A stretch of 64,000 bases of DNA from Variovorax jilinensis. GTDB taxonomy: Bacteria > Pseudomonadota > Gammaproteobacteria > Burkholderiales > Burkholderiaceae_C. The position numbers were made by a program, and so were the translations under genes. Of this stretch, positions 20,482 through 33,473 are shown piece after piece; the stretch's first letter is position 1, and each line of letters starts with the position of its first letter. Below the pieces are notes generated by a model. The model saw only the letters and a program-made list of their open reading frames with translations. It was not told the DNA's origin and made no database searches. The stretch is from assembly GCF_030316885.1 (NCBI RefSeq), contig NZ_JASZYQ010000004.1, positions 468,183 through 532,182 on the forward strand, in the 5' to 3' direction.

Positions 20482-21713
20482 GCCTGCTCCTTCGAATGGG
20501 TGGGGCTGGAAGCGATGTCGCCGAAGGCGCCTGCGGCGCGCAGTTCGGCCAGCTTGTCGAGCCCGCAGCCGAGCAGGCTTGCGAGCAGTTCGTCCGTGTG
20601 CTCGCCCAGCGCCGGCGCACGTTCGGTGCGGTTCGACGCCGCGCCGCCGAAGCGCACGGGCTGTGTGGGCAGCCGGAGTCCGGGCAGGCGCTCGTCCTCG
20701 ACCGCTCGCAGCAGTTCGCGCGCCTCGGCCTGCGGCGATTCGAGTGCCTGCGCGATGTTCCAGATCGGTGCGGCCGGCACGCCCGCGGCGTCCAGCCGCC
20801 CAACGACCTCGGCGACCGGATCCGCGCCGGCCCAGCCTTCGATGAGGGCGCGCAGGGCCGGTTCGTGGGCCGACCGGCTCTCGTCGCTCGCGAAGCGCGG
20901 GTCGAGCGCCAGCTCGGGCATCTGCATCGCTGCCGCGAGCGCATCGAACAGCTTCTTGTTGAGCACGGCGAGCGCGAAGTGGCCGTCCTCCGCGCGATAG
21001 ACGCCGAAGGGCGCCGACAGCGGATGCCGGTTGCCGACCCGCCGCGCCGGCTTGCCCGTGAACAGGAAGCGCGCCATCGAGGTGGCGAGGAAGCTCAGCG
21101 TGGTGTCGAACATCGCCACGTCCACATGCTGACCGACGCCGGTGCGCTGGGTCTGCAGCAATGCGGCCAGCGTGGCCCAGGAGGCGAACAGGCCGGCCAC
21201 CACGTCCGAGACGGCCTCGCCGACCAGCGTGGGTGCGCCGTCCGGCTCGCCGGTGGCTTCCATGAGGCCGCTCATGGCCTGGACGATGATGTCGTAGGCC
21301 GGCCGGTGGGCATAGGGACCGGTCTGGCCGAAGCCCGACACGCTCACGTAGACCAGCTTGGGGTTGAGACGCGAGAGCGCCTCGGGGCCGATGCCGAGCC
21401 GCTCGGCGACGCCGGGGCGGAAGTTCTCGACCACCACGTCGGCGCGCTCGGCCAGCTGCCGCACCAGCGCCACGGCCTGCGGCTGCTTGAGGTCCAGCAC
21501 CAGGCTCTTCTTGTTGCGGTTCATGACCGTGAAGAGCGCGCTCTGGCCGTTCTTCATCGGACCGATGGCGCGGTAGTCGTCACCCTGCGGCGGCTCGATC
21601 TTGATCACCTCGGCGCCCAGGTCGGCCAGCAGCGCAGTGGACAGCGGGCCCGCGAGCACGCGCGTGAAATCGAGGATGCGGATGCCGTCGAGCGGGCGGC
21701 CGGGTGGAGTCAT
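20478..21713 (-). CDS. CaiB/BaiF-family CoA transferase
   Basis: A 411-residue family III CoA transferase. It moves CoA between carboxylic acids through an aspartyl-CoA intermediate; the conserved aspartate is in AYDIIVQAMSG near residue 145. Other family blocks are ILDFTRVLAGP near residue 13, RNKKSLVLDLK near 65 and SGFGQTGPYA. Its sequence style resembles proteins annotated as succinate-hydroxymethylglutarate or glutarate CoA transferases, but the acid is not established. It is the first gene of a two-gene operon with acyl-CoA dehydrogenase. Confidence 0.93.
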   Translation of the reverse strand: MTPPGRPLDGIRILDFTRVLAGPLSTALLADLGAEVIKIEPPQGDDYRAIGPMKNGQSALFTVMNRNKKSLVLDLKQPQAVALVRQLAERADVVVENFRPGVAERLGIGPEALSRLNPKLVYVSVSGFGQTGPYAHRPAYDIIVQAMSGLMEATGEPDGAPTLVGEAVSDVVAGLFASWATLAALLQTQRTGVGQHVDVAMFDTTLSFLATSMARFLFTGKPARRVGNRHPLSAPFGVYRAEDGHFALAVLNKKLFDALAAAMQMPELALDPRFASDESRSAHEPALRALIEGWAGADPVAEVVGRLDAAGVPAAPIWNIAQALESPQAEARELLRAVEDERLPGLRLPTQPVRFGGAASNRTERAPALGEHTDELLASLLGCGLDKLAELRAAGAFGDIASSPTHSKEQA

Positions 21714-21757
21714 GGCGGTTCCTTGGTGAGAAGCCGCGATGGTCGGTCAGGGCTGAA

Positions 21758-21794
21758 TCAATTGAAAATACTCATCCTTGATGCCCTGGATCAA
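21758..21794. promoter_or_regulatory. palindromes in divergent CoA-transferase/LysR promoter
   Basis: A TCAATTGA palindrome at 21758-21765 and a TTGAT-N7-ATCAA inverted repeat at 21778-21794 lie in the 86-bp gap between the two divergent genes. The second ends 5 bp before the LysR start. Both are of LysR-box size and likely bind the adjacent regulator. Confidence 0.5.
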
Positions 21795-21799
21795 AAAAC

Positions 21800-22714
21800 A
21801 TGATTCATCTGAACCTGCGCCAGCTCGAGTATTTCGTCGCCGCTGCCCGCCATGGCGGCGCCGCGCGTGCGGCCGAAGCGCTCAGCGTCTCGCAGCCCTC
21901 GATCTCCAAGGCCATCGCCGACCTGGAAGCGCTGTGGGGCGAGCTCCTGTTCGTGCGGCTGCATGCGCGCGGGCTCGAACTCACGGGCGCGGGGGCGCGG
22001 CGCCACCGCGAGGCGCACGCGCTGCTGGAGCAGGCGCGCACGCTTGCCGCACCGCACAGCGGCGAACTGTCGGGCCTGCTGCGCGTGGGTTGCCTGAGCA
22101 CCCTGGCGCCACGCTGGCTGCCGGGCATCCTCGCGCGCATGGGCCAGGCGCATCCCGCGATCGAGGTGCAGCTGGTGGAGGCCGACATCGAGACGCTCAC
22201 TCGCATGCTCGAGCGCGGTGCGCTGGACGTGGCGTTGATCTACGACGTCGGCCTCGCGCGCAGCGTGCGACTCGAGCCGGTGGCGCAGCTGCGGCCCTAC
22301 GCGCTGTTGCCATGGGGCCACCGGCTGGCGCAGGCCGCCAGCCTGCGCATCGCCGATCTGGCGCGCGAGCCGCTGGTGCTGATCAATCTGCCGCACAGCC
22401 GCGAATACTTCCTTTCGCTGTTTCGCGACTGCGGCGCGACGCCGCGCATCGCGCACGAGACCGCCTCGCTCGAAATGGTGCGTGCGCTGGTTGCCAACGG
22501 CCTCGGCGTCTCGCTGCTCACGACCCGGCCGCTGCGCGACCATGCGTATGACGGCAAGCGCATCGCCTGCCGCCGTCTGCGCGGGCAACTGGCGTTGCAG
22601 TCGGTGGTGCTGGCCTACCCGAACGACCCCGGCTTCGCGTCGCCGCTCGCCGAGCCCTTTGCGGCGGTGGTGCAGGCCGGGTTCGCGAAGGAGTCGGACG
22701 CGCTGACGCGCTGA
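21800..22714 (+). CDS. LysR-family transcriptional regulator
   Basis: A 304-residue LysR-type regulator. Its DNA-binding domain is at residues 4-64 (LRQLEYFVAAARHGGAARAA, QPSISKAIADLEALW) and the effector-binding domain from about 90. It is divergent from the CoA-transferase/acyl-CoA dehydrogenase operon, which it probably controls. The effector would be the organic acid handled by that operon, but this is unknown. Confidence 0.93.
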   Translation: MIHLNLRQLEYFVAAARHGGAARAAEALSVSQPSISKAIADLEALWGELLFVRLHARGLELTGAGARRHREAHALLEQARTLAAPHSGELSGLLRVGCLSTLAPRWLPGILARMGQAHPAIEVQLVEADIETLTRMLERGALDVALIYDVGLARSVRLEPVAQLRPYALLPWGHRLAQAASLRIADLAREPLVLINLPHSREYFLSLFRDCGATPRIAHETASLEMVRALVANGLGVSLLTTRPLRDHAYDGKRIACRRLRGQLALQSVVLAYPNDPGFASPLAEPFAAVVQAGFAKESDALTR

Positions 22715-22967
22715 GCGGCCGGCTCGAGGGGTGATGGCGTTCGAACGTCGGCGAGAGCTCGCGCCTGGCGGTTGTCGTTTTGCGGCGTGACGGCGTGGCG
22801 GCGTGGCGTGGCGAGGTAGTTGGGCGGGCGGTTGCTCGGCGTAGCTGGGGGTGTGGGTCGCGCCGTGAAACCGCCCCACCGGCAGACACCCCGGCTGCGC
22901 CGACCTTCCAACGCCTCACCCAGAACCCCCGCTGGTCGACGACCCTCGACGTCGCCGGCTTCGGGCA
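22715..22967. repeat. non-coding spacer with repeat modules shared with 63.5-63.95 kb
   Basis: No gene is supported here. Bases 22844-22862 read GCTGGGGGTGTGGGTCGCG, which recurs at 63551-63569 and inverted (one mismatch) at 63762-63780. Bases 22875-22897 (23 bp, from CCCACCGGCAGACACC) recur exactly as the reverse complement at 63925-63947. A short TGAAACCGCC block is also shared. These modules form a local dispersed repeat family. Confidence 0.75.
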
Positions 22968-23100
<133 letters not shown>

Positions 23101-23166
23101 GTCCGAGCGCGGTCCCGAATTGGCACGCCGCTTGCAATCCAGCAAGCCATTCGCCGTCGAAGCCTC

Positions 23167-23178
23167 CTGTCTAGACAG
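23167..23178. promoter_or_regulatory. HutC-type operator, CTGTCTAGACAG
   Basis: A perfect 12-bp palindrome. It matches the form of the other two sites at 23256-23267 and 26861-26872, and the TGTATATACA-like sites known for HutC of pseudomonads. It lies upstream of the ABC transporter operon whose last gene before hutH encodes a GntR/UTRA regulator. A second inverted repeat, TTGGTGC-ATC-GCACCAA, follows at 23182-23198. Confidence 0.65.
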
Positions 23179-23233
23179 ATATTGGTGCATCGCACCAAGC
23201 ATTCGCACTGACAAGGGGCGGGGCAACTGTCGG

Positions 23234-23267
23234 TTGACCCGAATTTCGGGTTAATCTGTATATACAG
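23234..23267 (+). promoter_or_regulatory. promoter with overlapping HutC-type operator
   Basis: TTGACC (23234) and TGTATA (23257) are spaced 17 bp, a sigma-70-like pair. The -10 element lies inside the perfect palindrome CTGTATATACAG (23256-23267), so a bound repressor would block RNA polymerase. Another palindrome, ACCCGAATTTCGGGT, lies at 23237-23251 between the two boxes. The transporter start codon is about 95 bp downstream. Confidence 0.6.
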
Positions 23268-23362
23268 GTGCATGACGGTGGACAAAACTCGGCCGCAAGC
23301 TGGAAGGGCGCCTCGTTCGCGCGGGCCGGCGAGCCGAACAACTGAAACGCAACTGGAGAACC

Positions 23363-24331
23363 ATGATGGTCAACACGGTCGGAAAAATCGCCTCGCTGCT
23401 GGCGGCTGGCGCCTGTATCGCAGGCATGGCGGCAAGCGCCCACGCGCAAGACACCAAGATCACGCTCGGCATGTCCGGCTGGACCGGCTTCGCGCCGCTC
23501 ACGCTGGCCGACAAGGCAGGCATCTTCAAGAAGAACGGGCTCGAGGTCGACCTGCGCATGATTCCGCAGAAGGACCGCCACCTGGCCCTGGCCTCGGAAG
23601 CGATCCAGTGCGCCGCCACCACGGTCGAGACCCACGTGGCCTGGAATGCCAACGGCGTGCCGATCGTGCAGATCTTCCAGATGGACAAGTCCTACGGCGC
23701 CGACGGCCTGGCCGTGCGCAACGACGTCAAGGGCTTCGCCGACCTCAAGGGCAAGTCGATCGGCGTCAGCGCCCCCGGCACCGCGCCGTACTTCGGCCTG
23801 GCCTGGATGCTCAACAAGAACGGCATGAGCATGAAGGACGTCAAGCTGGTCTCGCTCGAGCCGCAGCCCGCAGCGCAGGCCTTCGTGGCCGGCCAGAACG
23901 ATGCGGCGATGACCTACGAGCCCTACCTCTCGACCGTGCGCAACAACCCCGCGGCCGGCAAGATCCTCGCGACCACGCTCGACTATCCGATGGTGATGGA
24001 CACCGTCGGCTGCGCGCCGACCTGGCTCAAGGCCAACCCGAAGGCAGCGCAGGCGCTGGCCAATTCGTACTTCGAGGCGGTCGAGATGATCAAGAACGAT
24101 CCCGCCAAGTCCAACGAGATCATGGGTGCGGCCGTGAAGCAGACCGGCGAGCAGTTCGCGAAGTCGTCGGCCTTCCTGCGCTGGTCCGACAAGGCCGCCA
24201 ACCAGAAGTTCTTCGCCACCGAACTCGTGCCCTTCATGAAGGATGCGCAGGTGATCCTGCTCGAGTCGGGCGTGATCCGCAAGGCGCCGGACGACCTGGC
24301 CGTCACGTACGACACCAGCTTCGTCAAGTAA
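23363..24331 (+). CDS. ABC transporter substrate-binding protein of the hut locus
   Basis: A 322-residue periplasmic binding protein of the NMT1/SsuA-like (taurine/nitrate-type) family. A signal peptide is cut after AASAHAQ. The mature chain opens with the family's LGMSGWTGFAPLTLADKAG pattern, and LKGKSIGVSAPGTAPYF marks the ligand lobe. GGAG lies before the ATG; a second ATG follows one codon later. With the downstream permease and ATPase it makes a complete importer. Placed before hutC and behind HutC-type sites, it probably brings in histidine, urocanate or a related imidazole. Confidence 0.9.
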   Translation: MMVNTVGKIASLLAAGACIAGMAASAHAQDTKITLGMSGWTGFAPLTLADKAGIFKKNGLEVDLRMIPQKDRHLALASEAIQCAATTVETHVAWNANGVPIVQIFQMDKSYGADGLAVRNDVKGFADLKGKSIGVSAPGTAPYFGLAWMLNKNGMSMKDVKLVSLEPQPAAQAFVAGQNDAAMTYEPYLSTVRNNPAAGKILATTLDYPMVMDTVGCAPTWLKANPKAAQALANSYFEAVEMIKNDPAKSNEIMGAAVKQTGEQFAKSSAFLRWSDKAANQKFFATELVPFMKDAQVILLESGVIRKAPDDLAVTYDTSFVK

Positions 24332-24346
24332 GCGAAGACCACGACC

Positions 24347-25206
24347 ATGAGCGCGACGCCCATCATGAATTCCCGCGAACCCATGATCCCCGCCAGCGCG
24401 GCGGCCGCTCCGGCCCGCCGCCGGCGCCGGGCGCTGGCGCCGCTCGAGCCGGTGAGCCCGCGGGCGCGCTGGCTGCTGGGCGCCGGCTTCTTCGTCTTCT
24501 TCGTGGTGGTGTGGGGCGCTTTCACGCTGGGCGGCTTCGTGTCGCCGACCTTCCTGGCCAGCCCGGCCACGATGGTGCGCGAGGGTGTCATGCTGTTCAC
24601 GCAGTACGACTTCCACCACGACATCGGCATGACGGTGTGGCGGGTCTTCGGCGGCTTCGCGCTGGCCTCGATCATTGCCGTGCCGCTCGGCATCGCGATG
24701 GGCACCTGGAAGGCCGTCGAGGCCTTCTTCGAGCCCTTCGTCTCGTTCTGCCGCTACCTGCCGGCCTCGGCCTTCATTCCGCTGCTGATCCTCTGGGCCG
24801 GCATCGGCGAGGCGCAGAAGCTGCTCGTGATCTTCATCGGCGCCGTCTTCCAGATCACGCTGATGGTGACCATCACCGTCGGCAGCGCGCGCCGCGACCT
24901 GGTCGAGGCCGCCTACACGCTCGGTGCCGACAGCCGCGGCATCATCGCGCGCGTGCTGATTCCGGGCGCCGCGCCGGGCATCGCAGAGGCACTGCGCCTG
25001 GTGCTCGGCTGGGCCTGGACCTACGTCATCGTCGCCGAGCTGATCGGCTCGTCCTCGGGCATCGGCCACATGATCACCGACAGCCAGGCGCTGCTCAACA
25101 CTGGCCAGATCATCTTCGGGATCATCGTCATCGGCGTGATCGGCCTGATCTCCGACTTCGCATTCAAGGCCCTGAACCGCCGCCTCTTCGCATGGAGCAC
25201 GCTGTG

Positions 25207-25207
<1 letters not shown>
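24347..25207 (+). CDS. ABC transporter permease of the hut locus
   Basis: A 286-residue inner-membrane permease of the BPD_transp_1 family with about six membrane segments. A long basic cytoplasmic N-terminus (RRRRRALAPLEP) precedes them. The EAA-type coupling loop is VEAAYTLGADSRGIIARVLIP near residue 185. Its stop TGA shares one base with the ATG of the ATPase gene, so the two are coupled. An internal ATG at 24365 is an alternative start. Confidence 0.92.
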
Positions 25208-25986
<779 letters not shown>

Positions 25987-26005
25987 ACGCCACCGCCCTC
26001 ATCAA

Positions 26006-26818
26006 ATGACTTCCGCCACCGCCCGCAAGAGTGTCCCCGGCCGCCCGGCCGCACACCGCAGCAGCAGCAAGAGCGCTGCCGCGGCGGCGGGCGCGCCGGC
26101 GCTCGCGCTCTACGAGCAGGTCAAGGTCTTCATCAGCCACAAGATCCAGGACGGCTCCTGGCCGCCCGGCCACCGCCTGCCTTCGGAGAGCGAGCTGGTG
26201 GCGCAGTTCGGCATCGCGCGCATGACCGTCAACCGGGCGCTGCGCGAGCTGGTCGAGCAGGGGCGCATCGTGCGCATGGCCGGCGTCGGCAGCTTCGTCG
26301 CCGAGGACAAGCCGCAGTCGACGCTGCTGCAGATCGCCAACATCGCGAGCGAGATCCGCGCCCGCGGGCACGACTACCGCTGCGAATTCCTGGTCGCCGA
26401 GCGCGTCGCGGCGGCACCCGAGATCGCGGTCTGGCTCGACCTGCGGCCCGGCGAATCGGTGTTCCACGCCGTCTGCCTGCACCTCGAGAACGAGGTGCCC
26501 GTGCAGTTCGAGGACCGCTACGTCAATCCGCGCGTGGTGCCCGATTTTCTCGAGCAGGATTTCGCGCGGCTGCCGCCGAGCGAATACCTGGTGCGCAACG
26601 TGCCGTTCGACCAGATCGAACACGTGGTCGACGCGGTGCTGCCGACCGCCGAGCAGGCCGAGCGCCTCGCCATGCCGGTGAGCGAACCCTGCCTGCTGCT
26701 CACCCGCCGCACCTGGACCCGCGGCGTGCCCGTGACCGTGGTGCGCTGCCTGCATCCGTCCTCGCGCTACCGGCTGGGCAGCCGGTTCCGATCGGACGGC
26801 AACCCCACCTTCGGCTGA
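26006..26818 (+). CDS. hutC: histidine utilisation repressor HutC (GntR/UTRA family)
   Basis: A 270-residue transcription factor. A GntR winged helix covers about residues 33-100 ([33 protein letters not shown]), and a UTRA ligand-binding domain about 110-260. HutC proteins repress hut genes and release DNA when urocanate binds. The gene sits between the importer and hutH, with HutC-type sites before both, so autoregulation of the locus is likely. The first 30 residues are a basic, serine-rich extension. Confidence 0.92.
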   Translation: MTSATARKSVPGRPAAHRSSSKSAAAAAGAPALALYEQVKVFISHKIQDGSWPPGHRLPSESELVAQFGIARMTVNRALRELVEQGRIVRMAGVGSFVAEDKPQSTLLQIANIASEIRARGHDYRCEFLVAERVAAAPEIAVWLDLRPGESVFHAVCLHLENEVPVQFEDRYVNPRVVPDFLEQDFARLPPSEYLVRNVPFDQIEHVVDAVLPTAEQAERLAMPVSEPCLLLTRRTWTRGVPVTVVRCLHPSSRYRLGSRFRSDGNPTFG

Positions 26819-26860
26819 TGGCCGCGAGAAGACCCGGTTCACGGTTTCGCGCGGCACTAC

Positions 26861-26872
26861 TTGTATAGACAG
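26861..26872. promoter_or_regulatory. HutC-type operator upstream of hutH
   Basis: TTGTATAGACAG, an imperfect version of the palindromes at 23167 and 23256. It lies 8 bp before the hutH start codon, where a bound repressor could block transcription or initiation of hutHUDIFG. Confidence 0.6.
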
Positions 26873-26880
26873 GATCTCCC

Positions 26881-28434
26881 ATGACACATCCCTCCCAACC
26901 CACCGCCGAACGCCTCGTGCTCACGCCCGGCGCCGTCGACCTTGCCGCGCTGCGCCGCGTGCATGCGGGCGGCGTGCAGCTGGCGCTGGACGACGCAGCC
27001 CGTGCGGGCCTGGTCGCGGCCCAGGAGACGGTGCGCCGGATCGTCGAAGGCGGTGCCGTCGTCTACGGCATCAACACCGGCTTCGGCAAGCTGGCCCAGA
27101 CCATCATTCCCAAGGAGCGGCTGGCCGAGCTGCAGCGCAACCTGGTGCTCTCGCACAGCGCCGGCACCGGCGATCCGTTGCCGGCCGGCGTGGTCCGGCT
27201 GGTGCTCGCGACCAAGGCCGTGAGCCTTGCGCGCGGCCATTCGGGCGTGCGGCCCGAACTGGTCGACGCGCTGCTCGCGCTGTCGAACGCGGGCCTGCTG
27301 CCGCGCATTCCTTCCAAGGGCTCGGTCGGCGCCTCGGGCGACCTGGCGCCACTCGCCCACCTGGCCTGCGTGCTGATCGGCGAGGGCGAGGTCACGACGC
27401 CCGATGGCGAGGTCGTCACGGGCACCGACGCGCTGGCCCGCATCGGCCTCGCACCCTTCGTGCTCGGGCCGAAGGAGGGCCTGGCACTGCTCAACGGCAC
27501 GCAGGTGTCGACCGCGCTCGCGCTGGCCGGCCTGTTCGGCGCCGAGGACGTGCTGGCCGCGGGGCTGGTGGCGGGTGCCCTGTCGCTCGAGGCGATCCAG
27601 GGCTCGGTCAAGCCTTTCGACGCGCGCATCCATGCGGCGCGCGGGCAGGCCGGGCAGATCGCGGTGGCCGGCGCGGTGCGTGCGCTGCTCGACGGCAGCC
27701 GCATCGTCGACTCGCATGTCGACTGCGGCCGCGTGCAGGACCCCTATTCGATCCGCTGCGTGCCGCAGGTGATGGGCGCCTGCCTCGACAACCTCGCCCA
27801 TGCCGCGCGGGTGCTGCGCATCGAGGCCAATGCGGCCTCGGACAACCCGCTGGTCTTCGACAACGGCGACGTGATCTCGGGCGGCAACTTCCACGCCGAG
27901 CCCGTGGCCTTCGCGGCCGACATCATCGCGCTCGCGGTGGCCGAGATCGGCGCCATCTCCGAGCGCCGCATGGCGCTGCTGCTGGACAGCGGACTGTCGG
28001 GCCTGCCGCCGTTCCTGGTGCGCGACGGCGGCGTCAATTCGGGCTTCATGATCGCGCAGGTCACGGCCGCGGCGCTGGCGTCGGAGAACAAGTCGCTGGC
28101 CCATCCGGCCAGCGTCGACAGCCTGCCGACCTCGGCCAACCAGGAAGACCACGTGTCGATGGCCACCTTCGCCGGACGGCGCCTGGCCGAGATGGTCGAC
28201 AACACGGCGGTCGTGGTCGGCATCGAGGCGATGGCGGCGGCGCAGGGCATCGAGCTCAAGCGCGGCCCGAAGAGCTCGCCGCTGCTGGAAGTCGAGTTCG
28301 CGGCCATCCGCGAGCGCGTCGACTTCATCGACCAGGACCGCTTCCTCGCGCCCTCGATCGAGGCCATGCGCCTGTGGGCGCGGCAGGGCCGCTGGCCCGA
28401 GGCCGTGCAGGCGATCCTGCCGAGCCGCGCCTGA
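26881..28434 (+). CDS. hutH: histidine ammonia-lyase
   Basis: Histidase, 517 residues, which converts histidine to urocanate and ammonia, the first step of the hut pathway. The MIO prosthetic group forms from A151-S152-G153 in [13 protein letters not shown]. The substrate loop [10 protein letters not shown] is at 62-71 and the conserved QDxxS-type block appears as NQEDHVSMA near residue 420. Length is normal. A HutC-type site lies just upstream, and hutU follows 35 bp after its stop. Confidence 0.97.
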   Translation: MTHPSQPTAERLVLTPGAVDLAALRRVHAGGVQLALDDAARAGLVAAQETVRRIVEGGAVVYGINTGFGKLAQTIIPKERLAELQRNLVLSHSAGTGDPLPAGVVRLVLATKAVSLARGHSGVRPELVDALLALSNAGLLPRIPSKGSVGASGDLAPLAHLACVLIGEGEVTTPDGEVVTGTDALARIGLAPFVLGPKEGLALLNGTQVSTALALAGLFGAEDVLAAGLVAGALSLEAIQGSVKPFDARIHAARGQAGQIAVAGAVRALLDGSRIVDSHVDCGRVQDPYSIRCVPQVMGACLDNLAHAARVLRIEANAASDNPLVFDNGDVISGGNFHAEPVAFAADIIALAVAEIGAISERRMALLLDSGLSGLPPFLVRDGGVNSGFMIAQVTAAALASENKSLAHPASVDSLPTSANQEDHVSMATFAGRRLAEMVDNTAVVVGIEAMAAAQGIELKRGPKSSPLLEVEFAAIRERVDFIDQDRFLAPSIEAMRLWARQGRWPEAVQAILPSRA

Positions 28435-28469
28435 TCCTCGCCACACACCTCATTCCAAGGAGCCCTGCC

Positions 28470-30197
<1,728 letters not shown>

Positions 30198-30201
30198 GGC
30201 G

Positions 30202-30843
30202 ATGAGCCTGCGCCGATTCGACCTGGGCGCGCTGGCCGCCATGCCATGGAAGAACGGCGGCGGCAGCACACGCGAGATCGCCTGCGTGCCGGCCGGCGCC
30301 GGCATGGACAGCTTCGACTGGCGCGCGAGCGTCGCCACCATCGACCGGCCCGGGCCCTTCTCGGCCTTCGAGGGCGTCGACCGCACCATCATGCTGCTCG
30401 AGGGCGCGGGCGTGCGCCTGCGTTCGCCCGACGCCGGCATCGATCATCGGCTCGATACGCCGCACCAGCCCTTCGCGTTCTCCGGCGACCTGCCGCTCGA
30501 CTGCGAGCTGCTCGGCGGCACCTCGATCGACTTCAACCTGATGGCGCGGCGCGGACGCCTGCGGAGTGCCTTGCGCGTGGCGCGGTCGGCCGAAGAGGTG
30601 ACGCCGGCGCGGCACGGACTGCTGATGGCGCTGCGCGGCCGCTGGCGGCTGCAGCCGCTGCAGCTTCCGGGCGACGATGCGGCTGCCGCCGACGCCATCG
30701 AATGCGCGCCGGGCCAGGGTGTCTGGTGGGACGACGCGATGCACGGCTGGATCGCGACACCGCTCGACGACGACGACCGCGGCACTGCCGCGCTGGCCGT
30801 GGCCCGGCTCGATCCGACACAACGCCAGACTCGCGAGACATGA
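30202..30843 (+). CDS. hutD: HutD family protein
   Basis: HutD, 213 residues, a cupin-fold protein found in hut operons and thought to fine-tune histidine catabolism; its biochemical role is not settled. Conserved features are the opening [14 protein letters not shown] and the aspartate-rich [23 protein letters not shown], where the protein typically binds small ligands. It is located between hutU and hutI, and its stop overlaps the proposed hutI start, so it is part of the same message. Confidence 0.92.
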   Translation: MSLRRFDLGALAAMPWKNGGGSTREIACVPAGAGMDSFDWRASVATIDRPGPFSAFEGVDRTIMLLEGAGVRLRSPDAGIDHRLDTPHQPFAFSGDLPLDCELLGGTSIDFNLMARRGRLRSALRVARSAEEVTPARHGLLMALRGRWRLQPLQLPGDDAAAADAIECAPGQGVWWDDAMHGWIATPLDDDDRGTAALAVARLDPTQRQTRET

Positions 30844-32090
30844 CCATGAAGCCTGCCAACCTTGCCAGCGCCGACGGCGTCTGGGACCACCTCCGACTCG
30901 CGCCCGGCGCGCTGGCCGACGATCGTGCGATCGAAGGCGAAGCGGCCATCGTCGTTGCCGACGGCCACGTGCGCTGGGTCGGCGATCGAACGGCGCTGCC
31001 GGCCGACTGCGCCGCGCTGCCGCGCTTCGACGGCGGCGGCGCGCTGGTCACGCCGGGGCTGGTCGATTGCCACACGCACCTGGTCTACGGCGGCCAGCGC
31101 GCCAACGAATTCGCGCTGCGGCTGGCCGGTGCCAGCTACGAAGAGATCGCGCAGGCCGGCGGCGGCATCGTCTCGTCGGTGCGCGCCACGCGCGAGGCCG
31201 ACGAGGACGCGCTGTTCGCACAATCCGCGCCTCGCCTCGAACAATTGCTGGCCGACGGCGTCTGCGCGATCGAGATCAAGTCCGGCTACGGTCTCGCGCT
31301 GGCCCACGAGCGCAAGCAGCTGCGCGTCGCGCGCCGGCTCGGCGAGGCCTATGGTGTGACCGTGCGCACCACCTTCCTCGGCGCCCATGCGCTGCCGCCC
31401 GAATACGCGGGCCGCAGCGACGACTACATCGATCGGGTCTGCCGCGAAATGCTGCCCGCGCTGGCCGCCGAGGGCCTGGTCGATGCGGTCGACGTGTTCT
31501 GCGAGCGCATCGCGTTCACGCTGGCACAGACCGAGCGCGTGTTCCAGGCCGCGCAGGCGCTGGGCCTGCCGGTCAAGCTGCATGCCGAACAGCTCTCGGA
31601 CATGGGCGGCGCGGCGCTGGCCGCGCGCTACGGGGCGCTGTCCTGCGACCACATCGAGCACCTGTCGGCCGAAGGCATCGCCGCGATGCGCGAGGCCGGT
31701 ACCGTGGCGGTGCTGCTGCCCGGTGCCTTCTACACGCTGCGCGACACGCAGCTGCCGCCGATCGCGGCGCTGCGCGAGGCCGGCGTGCCGATGGCGGTCT
31801 CGACCGACCACAACCCCGGCACCTCGCCCGCGCTGAGCCTGCTGCTGATGGCCAACATGGCCTGCACCCTGTTCCGCCTCACGGTGCCCGAGGCGCTGGC
31901 CGGCATCACGCGCCATGCCGCGCGCGCGCTGGGTCTGCAGGACACGCATGGCGCCATCGGGCCCGGCATGCCCGCCAATTTCGTGCTCTGGCAGCTGCAG
32001 GACGCGGCCGAGCTGGCCTACTGGTTCGGCCAGCGGCCGCCCCGCACCGTGGTGCGCCAGGGGCGCATCGCGCTGGAAGCGACGCGATGA
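30840..32090 (+). CDS. hutI: imidazolonepropionase
   Basis: Imidazolonepropionase, about 416 residues, an amidohydrolase-superfamily enzyme that opens the imidazolone ring to give N-formimidoyl-L-glutamate. Metal-binding HTH is in [11 protein letters not shown] near residue 78, and conserved [18 protein letters not shown] and [10 protein letters not shown] blocks follow. The ATG at 30840 overlaps the hutD stop (ATGA); ATG 30846 is an equally possible start. The stop overlaps hutF by 4 bp. Confidence 0.95.
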   Translation: MTMKPANLASADGVWDHLRLAPGALADDRAIEGEAAIVVADGHVRWVGDRTALPADCAALPRFDGGGALVTPGLVDCHTHLVYGGQRANEFALRLAGASYEEIAQAGGGIVSSVRATREADEDALFAQSAPRLEQLLADGVCAIEIKSGYGLALAHERKQLRVARRLGEAYGVTVRTTFLGAHALPPEYAGRSDDYIDRVCREMLPALAAEGLVDAVDVFCERIAFTLAQTERVFQAAQALGLPVKLHAEQLSDMGGAALAARYGALSCDHIEHLSAEGIAAMREAGTVAVLLPGAFYTLRDTQLPPIAALREAGVPMAVSTDHNPGTSPALSLLLMANMACTLFRLTVPEALAGITRHAARALGLQDTHGAIGPGMPANFVLWQLQDAAELAYWFGQRPPRTVVRQGRIALEATR

Positions 32091-33469
32091 GCGGCCGCCT
32101 CTTTGCCACCGACGCGCTGCTGCCGCAGGGCTGGTCGCGCGACGTGCTGCTCGGCTGGGACGATGCCGGCACGCTGACGCAGATCGAGGCCGGTGTCGCG
32201 CGGCCTGCGGGCATCGAAGTCGCCGCAGGCCCGGTCATCCCCGGCATGCCGAACCTGCATTCGCATGCCTTCCAGCGTGCCTTCGCGGGCCTCACCGAGC
32301 ACCGCGGCGCGCAGCAGGACAGCTTCTGGAGCTGGCGCACGCTGATGTACCGCTTCGCCGCGCGGCTCGCGCCCGGGCACATGGAAGCGATCGCGACCTG
32401 GCTCTATGCCGAGATGCTCGAGGCCGGCTACACCAGCGTGTGCGAGTTCCAGTACGTGCACCACGATGCCGATGGGCGCCCCTACGCGGATGACGCGCGC
32501 ATGAGCCTGGCGCTGCTGCGGGCCGCGCAGCGCACCGGCATCGGCCTCACGCTGCTGCCGGTGCTCTACCAGACCAGCGGCTTCGGCGGCCTGCCGCCCG
32601 GCGAGGGACAACGGCGCTTCATCCGCTCCACGGAGTCGATGCTGCGCCTGCTCGAGACGCTGCGGCCCGCCTGCGACGCGCAGGGCGCGCGGCTCGGCCT
32701 CGCGCCGCATTCGCTGCGCGCGGTGCCGCCCGATGCGCTGCGCGACGCGCTCGCGGGCCTCGAGGCCCTCGATGCAAAGGCGCCGATCCACATCCACATC
32801 GCCGAGCAGACCCGGGAAGTGGACGACTGCCTGGCCTGGAGCGGACAGCGCCCCGTGGCCTGGCTGCTCGACCACGCGCCGGTCGATGCGCGCTGGTGCC
32901 TGGTGCACGCGACGCACATGGATGCGGCCGAATACCAAGCCGCGGCCCGCAGCGGCGCGGTGGCCGGCCTGTGCCCCACCACCGAGGCCAACCTCGGCGA
33001 CGGCATCTTCGATTTCACGGCCTGGCGCAGCCATGGCGGTGCGTGGGGCGTGGGCTCGGACAGCCACGCCTGCGTGAATGCCGCCGAGGAGCTGATGCTG
33101 CTCGAATACGGCCAGCGCCTCGCGACCCGCCAGCGCAACGTCGGGGCCGACGACGTTCACCGCCAGGTCGCGACCGCGCTCACGCTCGCGGCCGTGCAAG
33201 GTGGGGCGCAGGCGGCCGGCCGTGCGGTCGGCGGGCTCGAAGCCGGGCAGCAGGCCGACTTCGTGGTGCTGGATGCCGCCCATGTCGCGCTGCAAGGGCT
33301 CGACGCCGCCGACATGCTCTCGGCCCACGTCTTCGCGAGCCACCGCAGCTCGGCCATCGACGGCGTCTGGGTCGGCGGTCGCCAGCGTGTCGCCGCCGGC
33401 CGCCACGCCATGCATGCCGATGCCGCTGCGGCCTTCGTGGCCGCGCGCTCCCAACTCCTGCAGGACTGA
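32087..33469 (+). CDS. hutF: formimidoylglutamate deiminase
   Basis: Deiminase of the amidohydrolase superfamily, 460 residues, which converts N-formimidoylglutamate to N-formylglutamate and ammonia. Zinc-site motifs are [14 protein letters not shown] near residue 55, HIHIAEQ near 235 and GSDSHACVN near 325. Its presence defines the five-step hut branch with hutG, rather than the direct formiminoglutamase route. The ATG overlaps the hutI stop by 4 bp. Confidence 0.96.
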   Translation: MSGRLFATDALLPQGWSRDVLLGWDDAGTLTQIEAGVARPAGIEVAAGPVIPGMPNLHSHAFQRAFAGLTEHRGAQQDSFWSWRTLMYRFAARLAPGHMEAIATWLYAEMLEAGYTSVCEFQYVHHDADGRPYADDARMSLALLRAAQRTGIGLTLLPVLYQTSGFGGLPPGEGQRRFIRSTESMLRLLETLRPACDAQGARLGLAPHSLRAVPPDALRDALAGLEALDAKAPIHIHIAEQTREVDDCLAWSGQRPVAWLLDHAPVDARWCLVHATHMDAAEYQAAARSGAVAGLCPTTEANLGDGIFDFTAWRSHGGAWGVGSDSHACVNAAEELMLLEYGQRLATRQRNVGADDVHRQVATALTLAAVQGGAQAAGRAVGGLEAGQQADFVVLDAAHVALQGLDAADMLSAHVFASHRSSAIDGVWVGGRQRVAAGRHAMHADAAAAFVAARSQLLQD

Positions 33470-33473
33470 ACCC

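Noticed and set aside
19339..21713. CoA transferase/acyl-CoA dehydrogenase as the glutarate end of the nicotinate pathway
   Set aside because: Chemically attractive, but the genes are 25 kb away, have their own LysR regulator, and neither is clearly glutarate-specific. I keep them as a separate unit.
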